Origin: Stomorhina lunata
Lineage: Eukaryota > Arthropoda > Insecta > Diptera > Rhiniidae
Assembly (NCBI GenBank): GCA_933228675.1
Contig: OW121744.1
Coordinates: 57,369,775 to 57,433,774, forward strand
Length of the DNA: 64,000 nucleotides
Direction of reading: 5' to 3'
The stretch's first letter is position 1, and every line of letters starts with the position of its first letter. A program made the position numbers and the translations under genes. Positions 32,577 to 44,292 of this stretch are shown one piece after another. The notes under the pieces were generated by a model that saw only the letters and a list, made by a program, of their open reading frames with translations, did not search any database and had not been told where the DNA came from.

Positions 32577-33474
32577 ACAAAAAAAATTTGTATTTCGTTT
32601 AAAAATATGTTTTTTTTTTTTAATAAAACAACAACAACAAAAGTTTTTGTTGTTGTTTTCCAATTGCTAACCCAATTCATTACTTTTCTGCAATTGGTAA
32701 GTACTTGCCTCCAATGACATCCCCATGTTAATGTAATGACTTAAACAGTAAATAAGTAAGTAGTTCGTGTTCAATAGTTTAGCTGTTTAACTCATTGTTT
32801 GGTAATGAAAAGTTTTGCTGGGTTATTTGTTGGAATATAGTTATAATTTTGTACTTTCCACTGAACAGTTCGTAAACTTTTTATCATTTGAGGCAAAACA
32901 ATTTCGGATGAAACGAGGGGTACTAGTGTTAATACTATTAACATTAGTACCCTTTAATAGCTAAGATCTAGCAACACAATAATAAAGTTTGACATTTTTT
33001 GTGTAAGCCCAGCTAGCAATTTGGTGATTGTTGACGATAATATTAGCAAAATGAGTCTTTTAGGATTCGTATAGATGATCAATAACTGATTAATCAGCTT
33101 GGTGATCTAAGGAAGATTCCAAAAAGACTCCTTAAAACGCTTAGAAAACGACTAGGTTACACAAGCACAAACAATTCTTGCAGAATGTGTGCAGTCAAAA
33201 TCTTATCGTGCAAATGACCCTAATACGACTGTTTTTATGTTATTTTAATCAGTTTGGAGATCAAAAAAGACCACAAAAAGACTCAGCAAATACCTTGAAA
33301 GTGACTATTTGAAAGCAGAATGTGTGCAATCAGTTTGGTGATCAAAAAAAGTGTACAAAAAGACTCATAGACACTTAGCAAGCGGCTAGTTATAGCACAA
33401 AAAATCTTGTAAAATATGCGTAACTATTTTTAGGTGATAAAAAAATACCACAAAAAGATTCGTATCTCATTATG

Positions 33475-33790
33475 GGTGATGTGGCTTAGTTGGTTAGCAC
33501 GTCGACTACTAAGCATAACATATCGCACTAGATCAGCAAGAGGGTATTAACTAAAAATTTAAAAATTTTCAGTAGAGTCAATACTATTTTATTTTACTAC
33601 TACTTTCATATAAAGAAGAGGGGTAAAACTGTAGATTTTTGGCGAAATTATAGTGAAAATGATGTTAGATTTTTACATCAATTTCTTCTAAAAAGTGAAA
33701 ATTTAAAAATTTTGAGTTAATACCCTCTTGCTGAACAAGTGCGACATCATATTCAGCAGCCTAGGTTCGATCCTCGGTCTCGGCAACATC
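33475..33790 (+). other. tRNA-like module split by a MITE
   Basis: GTGGCTTAGTTGGTTAGCAC (A box) precedes the insertion, and CTAGGTTCGATCCTCGG (B box) follows it. The uninterrupted form is at 52405-52510, confirming that the MITE is an insertion. Confidence 0.65.
33524..33743. mobile_element. CGCAC-ended MITE, copy 2
   Basis: Inverted ends CGCACTAGATCAGCAAGAGG and its near complement, with the TTAACTCAAAATTTT sub-terminal motif. 220 bp. Compare the empty site near 52441-52470. Confidence 0.8.
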
Positions 33791-34226
33791 AATCTCTGTA
33801 ATTATTAACACAACTTCGCTGTTCTAAAAATAGATATGACGTGTTCTAAAAACAGATATACTGTGTTAAATATTTATTTTTTTTTCTTTTTTTAACAAAT
33901 CTGGTAAAATGTGTGCAGTCATATTCTAATCAGCAAAACGAGTCATTAAAGACTCGTTTTGAAGAGTCGTATGAAGGGTACCATTTTCTCACACAAAAAC
34001 ATCATTTCTGACTCATAAGTGATATCATTAATGATCATTTTAATCATGCAGTGAACTCAAAAAAGACTCATATTTAATTCCCAAATTTCCCAAAAGTGCT
34101 AGCTGGGAACGTACTTATAACGTTATAATGTAGATGTGCTATTTGTTTTGCTAACTGTGAGTTCAGAAAATCTATTTGACAAAAATAAAAATTTGCCATT
34201 TTAAAAACAGGTTAACGTTGGATTAT

Positions 34227-34740
34227 ATCGGGTTTTTCAATAGAGACGCTACAAAAGTACAGTGACAGGGATAGCAGACGACGCCATATTTCTTACTTTT
34301 GACATTTCTCTTCAATAAGGTTTGCCATTTCATGATGGAAAGAAATACGAGCCAACAACGAGTCAAAATTTTTAAAATTTACTACCGAAATTCGGAGTCA
34401 GGACGGCGCCACAAGCCACACAGCGAATGTCACAATCAATTTATTGAAAACCAAGTTTGGAGAACGTGTTATCTCACGAAATGGTCCAGTCGATTGGCCG
34501 CCTCGATCTTGAGGTTTGACGCCGTTAGACTATTTCCTGTGAGGCTACGTCAAGTCTATGGTCTATGGCAACAAGCCAGCGACGATTAATGAACTTCGTA
34601 CAAACATAGAACGTGAAATTGCCAATTTATGCTTAAAAACCATTGAAAATTGGGTTCAGCACCTGGACTTCTGCAAGCGTGCCCATGGTGGTCATGGAAA
34701 AAAAAACGAGTTCCATACATAATGGCATTTATTAAAAAGC
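34227..34740 (+). pseudogene. mariner-like transposase relic, internally deleted
   Basis: Begins ATCGGGTTTTTCAATAGAG, similar to the end of the related copy at 59217. The start of the protein (VCHFMMERNTSQQRVKIFKI) is joined, after a deletion, to the C-terminal half: FGERVISRNGPVDWPP, RSCDLTPLDYFLWGY, VKSMVYGNKPATINELRTNI and VQHLDFCKRAHGGHG. Frameshifts separate the blocks and the catalytic core is missing. Confidence 0.75.
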
Positions 34741-35004
34741 CTTTATTTCACAACTATCACAACTATCTTCACATCGATAGTTGTATCGCAACAAGAATGA
34801 ATAGTTGAACTCAATTCTTTATGTCGCGATAAAGCATTATCCACTGCATATCGCTGGTAAATTCAAACGTCGTTATTCCGTCCAGTTGTTGCGCCACAAA
34901 ACATCGATGCAGTGCATGAACTAATAGTACAAGATCTCCATGTGAAATATTGTGAGATGAAGGCTTAATTGTACATTAACTTCAGTTCATAACATTCGGG
35001 GGTT

Positions 35005-35086
35005 CTTTGGCTTAGTTGGTTAGCACTTAGACTACTATGTATTGAGCCTGGGTTCGATTCACAGTTACTGCAACATGAACTTCGGA
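35005..35086 (+). other. Isolated tRNA-like module
   Basis: TTTGGCTTAGTTGGTTAGCA and GGGTTCGATTC at tRNA spacing; related to the module of the CCCAGCTAGC elements but without their ends, so it may be a remnant of the same family. Confidence 0.5.
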
Positions 35087-35098
35087 AATTATTAATTT

Positions 35099-35153
35099 CT
35101 TTCTTTTGTCATCCTGTCATCCTTGACTCCCAGTGGAGCATCTTCCTTTTTGT
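35099..35153 (-). mobile_element. 55-bp LINE 3' tail insertion with 12-bp target duplication
   Basis: The minus strand carries ATGCTCCACTGGGAGTCAAG, the 3' tail of the LINE at 56452-58008. It is flanked by perfect AATTATTAATTT (35087-35098 and 35154-35165). Confidence 0.8.
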
Positions 35154-35165
35154 AATTATTAATTT

Positions 35166-35959
35166 TGTTCATCGGCGATAAGCCTACAACAATAACACGC
35201 CGTCGATGTAGGTTAGGTTAAAGTCTGAAAAAAAAAGATTACCATCCCGAGCGCTTTATAAAGCTCCTTAGTCAGCAGATATCAATACCAGCCAGATCAT
35301 TTAGATCGCTTAAGAAAAGTGTCCCCAAAAATGAATACCCTACTGTTCGCTAGGACAGGGCAAGTGCATAGAAGATGTTTTATCGACTAAGTATTCTCCT
35401 TTTATGGCAGCTTCGCTCTCTAGAGCCATTCCACTACTTCTCTAATGACTGGAATTTTAGCCTGAAAAACGCTACAGTGATCAAGTAGTCTTCGTGATAT
35501 ATTTTGGTCTAAAGCCATATAGTAAGCACCAAAAAACACTTGATTTTAAAGTTTTAAGCCGTCAGTGTAGAAGTCTATGTACTGTCTTTTACCAGGAGTT
35601 CTGCAGCTCCATGCATCCCTATCTGGTATGGGGGTATGGTACTTCCTTTCGAATAATGGTTCGGTCAAAGTGTAATCAATTGCATAGGTAGTATTTGCCA
35701 GAGTCTTACTTTTCTTAAAAAAAAATTATAATCAATCAAACCCTCAAAAAGGGGCTCGAGTCATGTGGTGTATGGAAATTATTAAAAAGTTTAACGATCA
35801 GGATAAGTTACGAATCATGAATAAAAGTTTATAAGCAGGAAGTTTATAAGCAGGTACTCGACCAGTTGTTTGCCGGAAGTCTCCGGAGAAATCATGACAA
35901 TGCGATCTTTCGGACATCTCGCTGAATTAGTGATTCTTGTTTCCGAATCTCAAAGGTTA
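35166..35959. other. Unassigned stretch
   Basis: A 65-codon open frame (35494-35691) shows no recognisable domain. Possibly old LINE sequence, but no diagnostic motif was found. Confidence 0.4.
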
Positions 35960-36117
35960 ACTGTGATTTAAACGATTTACGAGCGCCGAAGAAGCGGTTT
36001 AAACGTTAAAAAACATGCCTTGAAGGTGTCTCAATAGAAATGGAAAAACTGCTATGGCAAATGGTTTGAACGAATGCAAAAGTGCATTGATCATCAAAAG
36101 GCATATTTCGAAAAAAA
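35960..36117 (+). pseudogene. mariner transposase C-terminal fragment
   Basis: The plus strand reads WKNCYGKWFERMQKCI followed by DHQKAYFEKKL, the conserved mariner C-terminus; compare 16779-17150. Nothing upstream is clearly readable. Confidence 0.65.
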
Positions 36118-36452
36118 ACTATAAAGCCATTTTCATTTAAAACTGTTAGTTTTTGTTTGCTAATCCAAGATCATAAGCGAAACCTTTCTTTAAATATATA
36201 CAAGACTTTAGATTTTCAAGAGAACTATTTTAGATCTTTTGCTGTGTGCCTAAGATCACTATCTGCCTTATCTAATCGACAAATTGTCCAGTTATAGATT
36301 AAACGCGTTACTCAGACCTACACGGTGGAAATCAACAAAACACTCCTAATTAGAGGCGATTGTACAAGTTTACACCGTTTTAGTTTTTTTGAATCCCAAT
36401 ATGCACTCCGTTTTTATTGGTTCTAATTTTCGAGATATTAAATAAACAATTT
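36118..36452. other. Unassigned stretch
   Basis: AT-rich; no family recognised. Confidence 0.45.
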
Positions 36453-37252
36453 TTATACCCTTCACCACCATAGGTGGAAAGGGTATTATAAGTTTGTGCT
36501 GATGTTTGTAACGCATAGAAATATTTGTCTTAGACCCACCTTTTAGTATACCAATAGGCTTAGAATCACTTTCTGAGTCGATTTAGCGATGTTCGTCCGT
36601 CCGTCTGTCTGGCTGGACCCCCATGTAAACCTTGTAATCAAACTACAGGTCGCAATTGTAAAGATAATTTGATGAAATTTGGCACAGATAATTTTTTTGA
36701 TAATGGGACCATGGCTATTGAAATTGGTCATAATCGATCCATTATTTATGGTACCTCCCATAATTCCAAATATGTCTCACTTCCCGGAATTGATATATTG
36801 GCCACAAATATCAATATTTTTTCATGAAATTTAAAACAAATACTGCTTATGTAAACTTAAATCACTATATCAAATTTAAATCGGTCCACATTTGAACATA
36901 GCTCCCATACAAACTCTTTTTTAAAAACGCACTAAATGAGACAAAAAATCACTAAAACGCTCGTAAATCTAAAGATAATGAAACTTTTGAGTTTATTTTT
37001 TGCATACATAATTTTTGTAACAACTGTAATCAATTTGCCGAATTTCGAGATAATCGGTCCACATTTGACCCTAGCTCTCATATAAGTCCAAATGACGGAA
37101 ACAGGTTGAGTATTTAAGTTTTGAGAAAATGTTTGTATGATGGCAAAATTTAGCAAATATTTGTCTTTATACAGGAAAAATAACACCTTTGACCTTAGTT
37201 GTGAAGGGTATCGTATGGTCGGCTTGACCGACTATAGCGCTTTCTTACTTGT
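36453..37252 (-). mobile_element. DINE-like element (AACAAGTAAG family)
   Basis: Near full-length reverse copy: TTATACCCTTCACCACCATA to CTTTCTTACTTGTT, with a GTCCGTCCGTCTGTCTGGCT tract at 36595-36615. Confidence 0.8.
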
Positions 37253-38489
37253 TTTTTTAATTTTTGACAATTAATCACCATTTTATTCATTTAAGGGTTG
37301 TAAATCCGAAATGAAGAGCATTCGAAATGTACTGTTTGGGATTTGTTTTACGCATTTAAGTCGACCCTCGTCCTAAGATCCCTGGCATTGTTATTCAATT
37401 TTTGCCAAATCTTGGTGTATCACCCAGGTTTTCGAAAAAAACTTCGAGATGGGAATGCAGAAAATATATTTTGAGAGTCATTTGAGCTCAAATCTTACAA
37501 TACTTTTTTAACAAACTGTCGTTTATTTGAAATCGAAACCCGGATTTGAATTCAGCACCTCAAATAACGGCAAGACCTGTTCTCATCTTCTCTGATTCAA
37601 AAACTGACCGTAATTTTGTGTTACTATATATACAGCTATAGAACAGTCCACATTTCGATAAATGGAAGGTCTATCATTTCCCTGTCATCTTTGAACCCGT
37701 CAGACTTCTAGCTTTAGGTCTTTCAGATGCCGGTGGATTTCCACATTTAACTAGTTTTCTTAGGATTGATAAATTTTCTCGATTGTGTCTCGTGGGATGA
37801 AATCCATGTAAGAAATATTCAGAGCCACCCATGACCATAACAAACCCACTTTCCTGAAAGGTATCAATCAACAGAACTCTTTGCTTCGAAAACGATGAGT
37901 TTGATACAGCCCTGGAACCAGTCTGTATTGCGACAGAGATGTGTACCCGGTATCACTATAAATTATAATCCAATTGAACCAGCTGTCTGCTTCTCCTTTT
38001 TTGATGACTATATTACTAGGCAGCCTCTGTAAAGAGCAGTGTGTTTTGTTAGTTTTCCTAGTAGATACCTACTCATTCTGTTCTTCTAAAAATTGGTCAA
38101 GGTTCATTTGCCTCAAAACATAAACTTCCTGGCTGGTATGTGAAATTTACGGGAAAACAGGAATACCAAAATTATTCATGATTATTTTTGTAGTAAGACT
38201 AGGGTTGCCAGTCAGGCTGGATTCGACTGGATTGTCCAGCTTTGTTAGTGCTTGTCCAGTGTCAAGCTAAAATTAAATTTGTCCGGCTAAAAAGTGAAGA
38301 ATTTAATTTTTTATATATTTAAAGAAAAACTATTTTATGATAATGAACGCAAAAGTGTATTTTTCTCTTTTTTACTAAGTGATTTATTCGTTGATTAATT
38401 GATTACTTGATCAAGTTAATTTTGTAACAAAATTACCCTCTATCAAATTTCCCCATTGTATTTACTTTACTTAAATGGTTTTTATTTAC
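37253..38489. other. Unassigned stretch
   Basis: No gene or repeat family recognised. Open frames on the minus strand around 37674-37871 lack a domain. Confidence 0.45.
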
Positions 38490-39760
38490 AACCTGTTAAA
38501 GCCAAAGGTTGAGCATATTTTAGAATTCTAATTCTTCAATTTCGTAGGTCAAGCTTTAAAAGATTTTCCTCTACTTCTACTTGGCCTTTGCATCGACTTT
38601 TCGTACGTCCTCTTTTACGAGTTCATTCTGGATCGTTTTGGAATACTTTTCTTGCAGGAGTATTTTTATCCATTCGCACAACATGTCCTAGCCAACGCAG
38701 CCGTTGCTGTTTGATGCGTTTTACTATGTCGATATTCATGGTTTATTCGTTGTCGATATTCATTGTTGATGCAAACTGGTCCAACGATTTTTCGTAGAAT
38801 CTTTCTCTCAAAAACTCAAAGAATAGATTCATCTGCTTGTGTCCATGATTCAGCACCATATAATAACACAGGTAGTAAAAGCGTTTTGTAGAGCGTGTCT
38901 TTAGTTCTAACAGAAAGAGCTTTATTTCTTAACTGCCTGCTTAGGCCAAAATAGCATCTTTTGGCAAGTATGATTCTACGTTTGATTTCGAAACTTATAT
39001 CGTTATTTATGTTCGCGGATGTACAAAGGTAAACAAATTATTTAACAACTTCGAAGTTTTAGTTCTCAACGATCACATGTGGTCCAACTCTTGTGAACTT
39101 TCTGTTTGTAGAAACCATCAGTTTTATTTTTTATTCATTGACAACTAGACCCATTTTATTAGATTTCTTCTCAATACGGGAAAAGGCGGCAGCTACCTCG
39201 TGCACTGTGCGAGGTACGATTTCAGGTAACACAATATTGAAGAGATCGCATGACAAACTATCGCCTTGTTTGAATCCCCGTTTAGTTATGAAAGACTCCG
39301 AGAGGGTCTTACTTATTTTAACTGTTGAGGTTGTATCCGTTTATGTCATCCTGCATAGTCAACCCTAGGGTTGCCAAACTTAGACATTGTATTAAACACC
39401 TTCGTTCGTATCGGGCTGTCAAAAGCAGTTTTGTAGTAAACAAAGAGATGATATGTATCAATTTGTTTCTCTTGTGTTTTCTGCAGGATTTGATGTAGCG
39501 AGAAGATCTGGTCAGTGGTAGATTTACCCGGTCTAAAGCCACATTATTAGGTTCCAATTATTTCGTTAACTTTGGCCTTTTACCTTTCACACAATATGGT
39601 CGATATTATCTTATATGCAATTGAAATAAGACTTATACCTCTATAATTGGCACATACATATCTAATTTGTTTGTGGACCGAATAAAGAACACTCCAATCT
39701 TTCGGCATACGTTCTTCTAACTATATGGTTTTTATAAGCTGGGACATAAATGATTATCAA
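38490..39760 (-). pseudogene. LINE reverse transcriptase relic
   Basis: The minus strand reads, in order, the RT palm (YYKTAFDSPIRTKVFNTMSK), FKQGDSLSCDLFNIVL, ISFEIKRRIILAKRCYFGLS, RQLRNKALSVRT, YKTLLLPVLLYGAESWTQAD, and FERKILRKIVGP, ending with the 3' UTR seen in other fragments. It is the most complete copy of this LINE family here, but has frameshifts, stops and a missing catalytic YxDD segment. Relatives are at 27200-28010 (plus) and 26455-26790. Confidence 0.8.
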
Positions 39761-40641
39761 CTCCCACCTCCTGCCACCTTTTCAGTTATTGCAATTCTAA
39801 CCTCATTTTGATTTGTTCGGACATGTCATCTTGTCCACTTTCATTTGGTGCTTACAATTTGCAAAATTTATTAATGTCCAGCTAATTTTTGGGTTGTCAA
39901 TCCTTATGTCCAGCTTTTTCCGGGTTTGTGTCTGGCAACCCTAAGTAAGACAGTATTTCCAAGACCCCAATCATTGAAATTTCTCATACTGTGAATCTAC
40001 TCTTTGCCATCACTGCACATAAGCTTGTTGCTTTGTTATAAAGTACGACTACGGATGTTATTTGTTTGTTTGACTTTTTTGAATAGTGGATAGTCTCTTG
40101 TATCTCTATGAACTCCCCATGAAATTTTAGTTCATTTTATGGGGATCGTTCGTACAAAAAGTACAGAATCAAACAATGAAACAAATGTATTTCATCAATT
40201 CCATCTAAGGTTTTTTTATTTTCTCGCTTTTTATTTCATTTTAGAATACTAAAGCACAAGGTCATTTTGTGTCATATTTTGAAGTCCAAACGACATGCAC
40301 ACATTTTAAGTATATTCGTATCCAAATCTATTTAGAATATACCCGCACTCATGACTGAGTACATATTTTATTTTAGAATGATTTAAGATCAACTTTTTTT
40401 TATTCTTTTTGTTTGTTATATGCCAATGATGTCATTAAATTGGTCTTTTGTCATCACGAATGCATTAAAGGAGAAAAAAAGACTTATTCTAATGTTAATT
40501 TATCTTTTTTGTTCAAAAATTGTATATATTAAAGGTTATCGTAAGATTCAAGACCAAGATCATTCATTGGGAAAATTTGTATGATAATGTAAAGTTTGCA
40601 AATTTTCTAAAACTTGGATATATTTTTGCATAAAATATTTA
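39761..40641. other. Unassigned AT-rich stretch
   Basis: No gene or repeat family recognised. Confidence 0.45.
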
Positions 40642-40955
40642 CAGTGGTTCAAACGTATAATCGGACATCGGTATAACACTTAGTTTAAGTGCTTTTATAA
40701 CAATATCGTTTTTAACAAAAAAATTCTTTTCGATGTATTTCGCTATAAAAATTATTTTATTTGTCTATAAAACCAAAAAAGAGAAAAAACAACAATTTAT
40801 TTCATAAAAAAACAAAAAATAACAAAAATAATTCATATTTTGAGATCAAACGAATAATCGGACATAATAATAAATACAGACTTTTAAACAACTTAGAAAT
40901 AAAAAAATTATTTCGTAGCATATCCTTTGGATTCAGTAACATTTCTGAGTCTATT

Positions 40956-41480
40956 TTACATCGAATTGACCAAATTGGCGCCCACTTCCGACGGAATATT
41001 GTTCCACTCATGTAGCAACGCTGATTTTAGTTCCATTATATTGTTGTAGTTGTTTTTATACACTCTACGACCTAGTTCATCACATAAATGCTCTATAACA
41101 TTTAAGTCTGAGGATTGTGGGGGAGGACTCAACAGCTTAGGGCAGTGGTGGATCAGCCAGAGCTTCGCAATAGCAAATGTTTGCTTAGGGTCATTGTCTT
41201 GGTAGAAAGCAAACTTGTTTAAAATTCCAAGTTTTTCTGCGCTCAGCTTAACATTTTGCTTTAAAATATGTACATAGACAAATTTGTCCATTTTTTCATC
41301 TATGAAATGCAAACTTCCAACACCAGCACTTGACATACAGCCCCAAACCATAACAGACCCATGTTTTAGTGCCGCACGAGTATTTGTTGGTTTAAATTCT
41401 GTGTTAGGTTTACACCAAACGAAGGTCCTTCCATGTGATCCGTGAAGATTAAATTTACTCTCATCGGTAAAAAGGACCTG
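40956..41480 (-). pseudogene. Tc1-like transposase, 3' half (left arm)
   Basis: The minus strand is well preserved. It has FTDESKFN with the first catalytic Asp, then MVWGCMSSAGVG, YQDNDPK with the second Asp, and SSDLNVIEHLCDELGRR where the third acidic residue (D34E type) sits. The open frame of 131 codons covers the second part. The N-terminal helix-turn-helix domain is missing, so the product could not bind its ends normally. Confidence 0.8.
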
Positions 41481-41579
41481 TATAAGGTATAAAAATTACT
41501 TAATTTTTATAAAATATGCCGTAAATTAATAATTTACCGTATCACATAACTCTTTATTGTGTAAAGTGCGACAGTTATG

Positions 41580-42036
41580 GGGGAGGGTCTGTAATGGTTT
41601 GGGGCTGTATGTCAAGTGCTGGTGTTGGAAATTTGCATTTAATAGATGGAAAAATGGACAAGTTTGTCTATTTAGATATTATAAAGCAAAATGTTAAGCA
41701 GAGCGCAGAAAAACTTGGTTTTTAAACAAGTTTGCTTTCTACCAATACAATGACCCTAAGCACACATCTACCGTTGTGAAGCTCTGGCTGATGCACCATT
41801 GCCCTAAGCTGTTGAGTCCTCCCCCACAATCCTCAGACTTAAATGTCATAGAGAATTTATGGGATGAACTAGGTCGTAGAGTGTATAAAAACAGCTATAA
41901 CAAAATAAATGAACTAAAATCAGCGTTGTTACATGAGTGGAACAATATTCCGTCGGAAGTGTCCGCCAATTTGGTCAATTCGATGCAAAACAGACTCAGA
42001 AATGTTATTGAATCCAAAGGGTGTGCTACGAAATAA
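41580..42036 (+). pseudogene. Tc1-like transposase, 3' half (right arm)
   Basis: Plus-strand counterpart of 40956-41480: VMVWGCMSSAGVGNLHLIDG, then a frameshift with stop at 41723, YQYNDPKH (second Asp changed to Tyr), and SSDLNVIENLWDELGRR through to ESKGCATK and stop. Inactive. Confidence 0.8.
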
Positions 42037-42397
42037 TAATTTTTTTTCTAAGTTGTTTAAAAGTCTGTATTTATTATTATGTACGATTATTCGTTTGATC
42101 TCAAAATATGAATTATTTTTGATATTTTTTATTTTTTTATGAAATAAATTGTTGTTTTTTCTCTTTTTTGGTTTTATAGACAAATAAAATAATTTTTATA
42201 GCGAAATTCATCAAAAAGAATTTTTTATTGAAAAAGATCTTGTTATAAAAGCACTTAAACTAAGTGTTATACCGATGTTCGATTATACGTTTGAACCACT
42301 GTATGTACATTCCGCAAAGTTCAATTAATGACATAATTTACATATTTACATAACTATGATAGCTAAAAATGGAAAGATATTTTATGTATGTAAGACA

Positions 42398-42402
42398 CGG
42401 CG
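42398..42402. repeat. Target-site duplication of Transib 2, left (CGGCG)
   Basis: CGGCG directly before CACAGTGG; repeated at 48288-48292 directly after the right end. Confidence 0.85.
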
Positions 42403-42802
42403 CACAGTGGTTCAGAATCGTTTTTCATTGGCCAAAACTCTGTAACTTTTTAACTATTAAAGATTTTTTAGTAGTTCTTTTTTAAGTCAATAGACAACAT
42501 CTTTAGCTTTTTCGAGTGTAGATTATATTAAGATCGGTACAGTGGTTCTTAAGAAATTTAAGCTTGGAATTCAATTTTCGATGTTTTTCTTTTTTATTTT
42601 GTTTCAAATATGCCAACTCATTTTTGATCCACTTCCTCTTAACCGATTTAGCTCAAATTTGGGCCACAAGTCGACCTTGGATAGCAATTTAATATTTTGT
42701 TATACTTAGGGTGCGCCCTTTCTCGTTGAGGTATTTACAGTATTTTTACATATTACTTACACATTTCCTAGTTTTTTTTTTTAATAAAAGAGTGTAACTT
42801 AA

Positions 42803-43592
42803 TTATACCCTTCACCACTATAGGTGGAAAGGGTATTATAAGTTTGTGCTGATGTTTGTAACGCATAGAAATATTTGTCTTAGACCCTTCTTTTAGTATA
42901 CCAATAGGCTTAGAATCACTTTCTGAGTCGATTTAGCGATGTCCGTCCGTCCATCCGTCTGGCTGGCTGGACGGCTGGCTGGCTGTAAACCTTGTAATCA
43001 AACTACAGGTCGCAATTCTAAAGATAATTTGATGAAATTTGGCACGGATCATTTTTTTGATAATGGGACCCTGGCTATTGAATTTGGTCAAAATCGGTCC
43101 ATTATTTATGGTACCTCCCATAGGTCCCACTTCCCGGAATTGCTATATTGGCCACAATATTTTTTCATAAAATTTAAAACAAATACTGCTTAAGTCAACT
43201 AAAATCACTGTACCAAATTTCGTTGAAATCGGTCCACATTTGACCATAGCTTCCATACAAATTCTTCTTTAAAAACGCACTAAATGAGACAAAAAATCAC
43301 TAAAACACTCGTAAATCTAAACATAATGGAAATTTTGAGTCTATTTTTTGCATACATAACTTTTGTAATCAATCTGCCAAATTTCGAGATAATCGGTCCA
43401 CATTTGACCCTAGCTCTCATATAAGTCCAAATGACGGAAACAGGTTGAATATATAAGTTTTGAGAAAATGTTTGTATGATGGCAAAATTTAGCAAATATT
43501 TGTCTTTACACAGGAAAAATAACACCTTTGACCTTAGTGGTGAAGGGTATCGTATGGTCGGCTTGACCGACTATAGCGCTTTCTTACTTGTT
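42803..43592 (-). mobile_element. DINE-like element inside Transib 2
   Basis: Reverse full-length copy with GTCCGTCCGTCC and GGCTGGCTGG tracts at 42940-42985; same ends as the copies at 21232 and 36453. Confidence 0.8.
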
Positions 43593-43681
43593 TTTCTTTA
43601 AATATATATTTATTTGTAGTCAAAAATAGATTGTAGATAAATAAAATAATATTTAATATTAATATTTGTATACTTTATTGC

Positions 43682-43992
43682 GAACCGCCGTGGTATAGCA
43701 GGTTAGTCATCCGCCTAGCATACCAGAGGCCCAAGTTCGATCCCTGGCCAGACTCACTTGAAAAAATAAATTTTCAAAAAGCGGCGGTTCACCTCTTAAC
43801 TCAGCTAGCCACTGGTTATTGAGTATTAGGCTATGTAAAACTTCTGTAACTAATGCATTTGCCGTTCGGAGCCGGCGTTAAAACGTAGGTCCCTTTCAAT
43901 GAGTCTAAAAAATAGAATCGGATGCAGCTCATTGTCTGAGAGAAGTACCCCTTGTTCCAATTGGAATGTTGTCGGGGAATTATATATATATA
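43682..43992 (+). mobile_element. tRNA-derived SINE, copy 6, with 13-bp target duplication
   Basis: Full-length copy with (TA)n tail. TATACTTTATTGC at 43669-43681 is repeated at 43993-44005. Confidence 0.9.
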
Positions 43993-44109
43993 TATACTTT
44001 ATTGCACTCAAATGTATAATTATTGTTTATTTCGCTGGAATATTTCTTGTAAATATTTTATATTCTGCTCTGTATTACTGCTGTCCTGTAGCAGTGCAAT
44101 AACTTTGGC

Positions 44110-44288
44110 ACTTATTTCCGAAGGATTTACTTTCCATTGACTTCGAATGCTAGAGATGAATGAAATAAGTCTTCATTTGTAGAACTTCATTCGTTTTACT
44201 GGTATTATGTTCTCTGTAAAATCTGTAATCCTTATTTCTTTTTTCCTGGGCTTCCTCTGATAAATCTCCAATTGGTAATAAATGGTGC
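44110..44288 (-). pseudogene. Transib transposase relic, C-terminal piece
   Basis: The minus strand reads HHLLPIGDLSEEAQEKRNKD followed by YRFYREHNTSK, the acidic motif that carries the catalytic Glu in Transib (compare GELTEEAQEARN in the intact enzyme). It is separated from the rest of the gene by the TTAA element at 44293-45965. Confidence 0.8.
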
Positions 44289-44292
44289 TTAA

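Larger units (their letters stand above)
31721..32822. mobile_element. CCCAG-ended element, copy 2
   Basis: Begins CCCAGCAAAACTTTGG and ends AAAGTTTTGCTGGG, flanked by TT on both sides. It is collinear with 5053-6356 in reverse complement over most of its length, including the tRNA-like and LINE-tail cargo. No coding capacity. Confidence 0.8.
33008..34107. mobile_element. CCCAGCTAGC-ended element, copy 1
   Basis: Ends CCCAGCTAGCAATTTGG and GTGCTAGCTGGG. The interior repeats AAAGACTC and GTGTGCAGTCA phrases and includes a tRNA-like module split by a CGCAC MITE. A shorter copy is at 52140-52765. Non-coding; no clear target duplication. Confidence 0.75.
40642..42301. mobile_element. Second Tc1-like element as a head-to-head palindrome
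   Basis: Ends CAGTGGTTCAAACGTATAAT and complement, flanked by TA on both sides (40640-40641, 42302-42303). Two inverted copies of the 3' transposase half meet near 41510, the same architecture as the unrelated Tc1-like element at 3501-6453. Confidence 0.85.
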
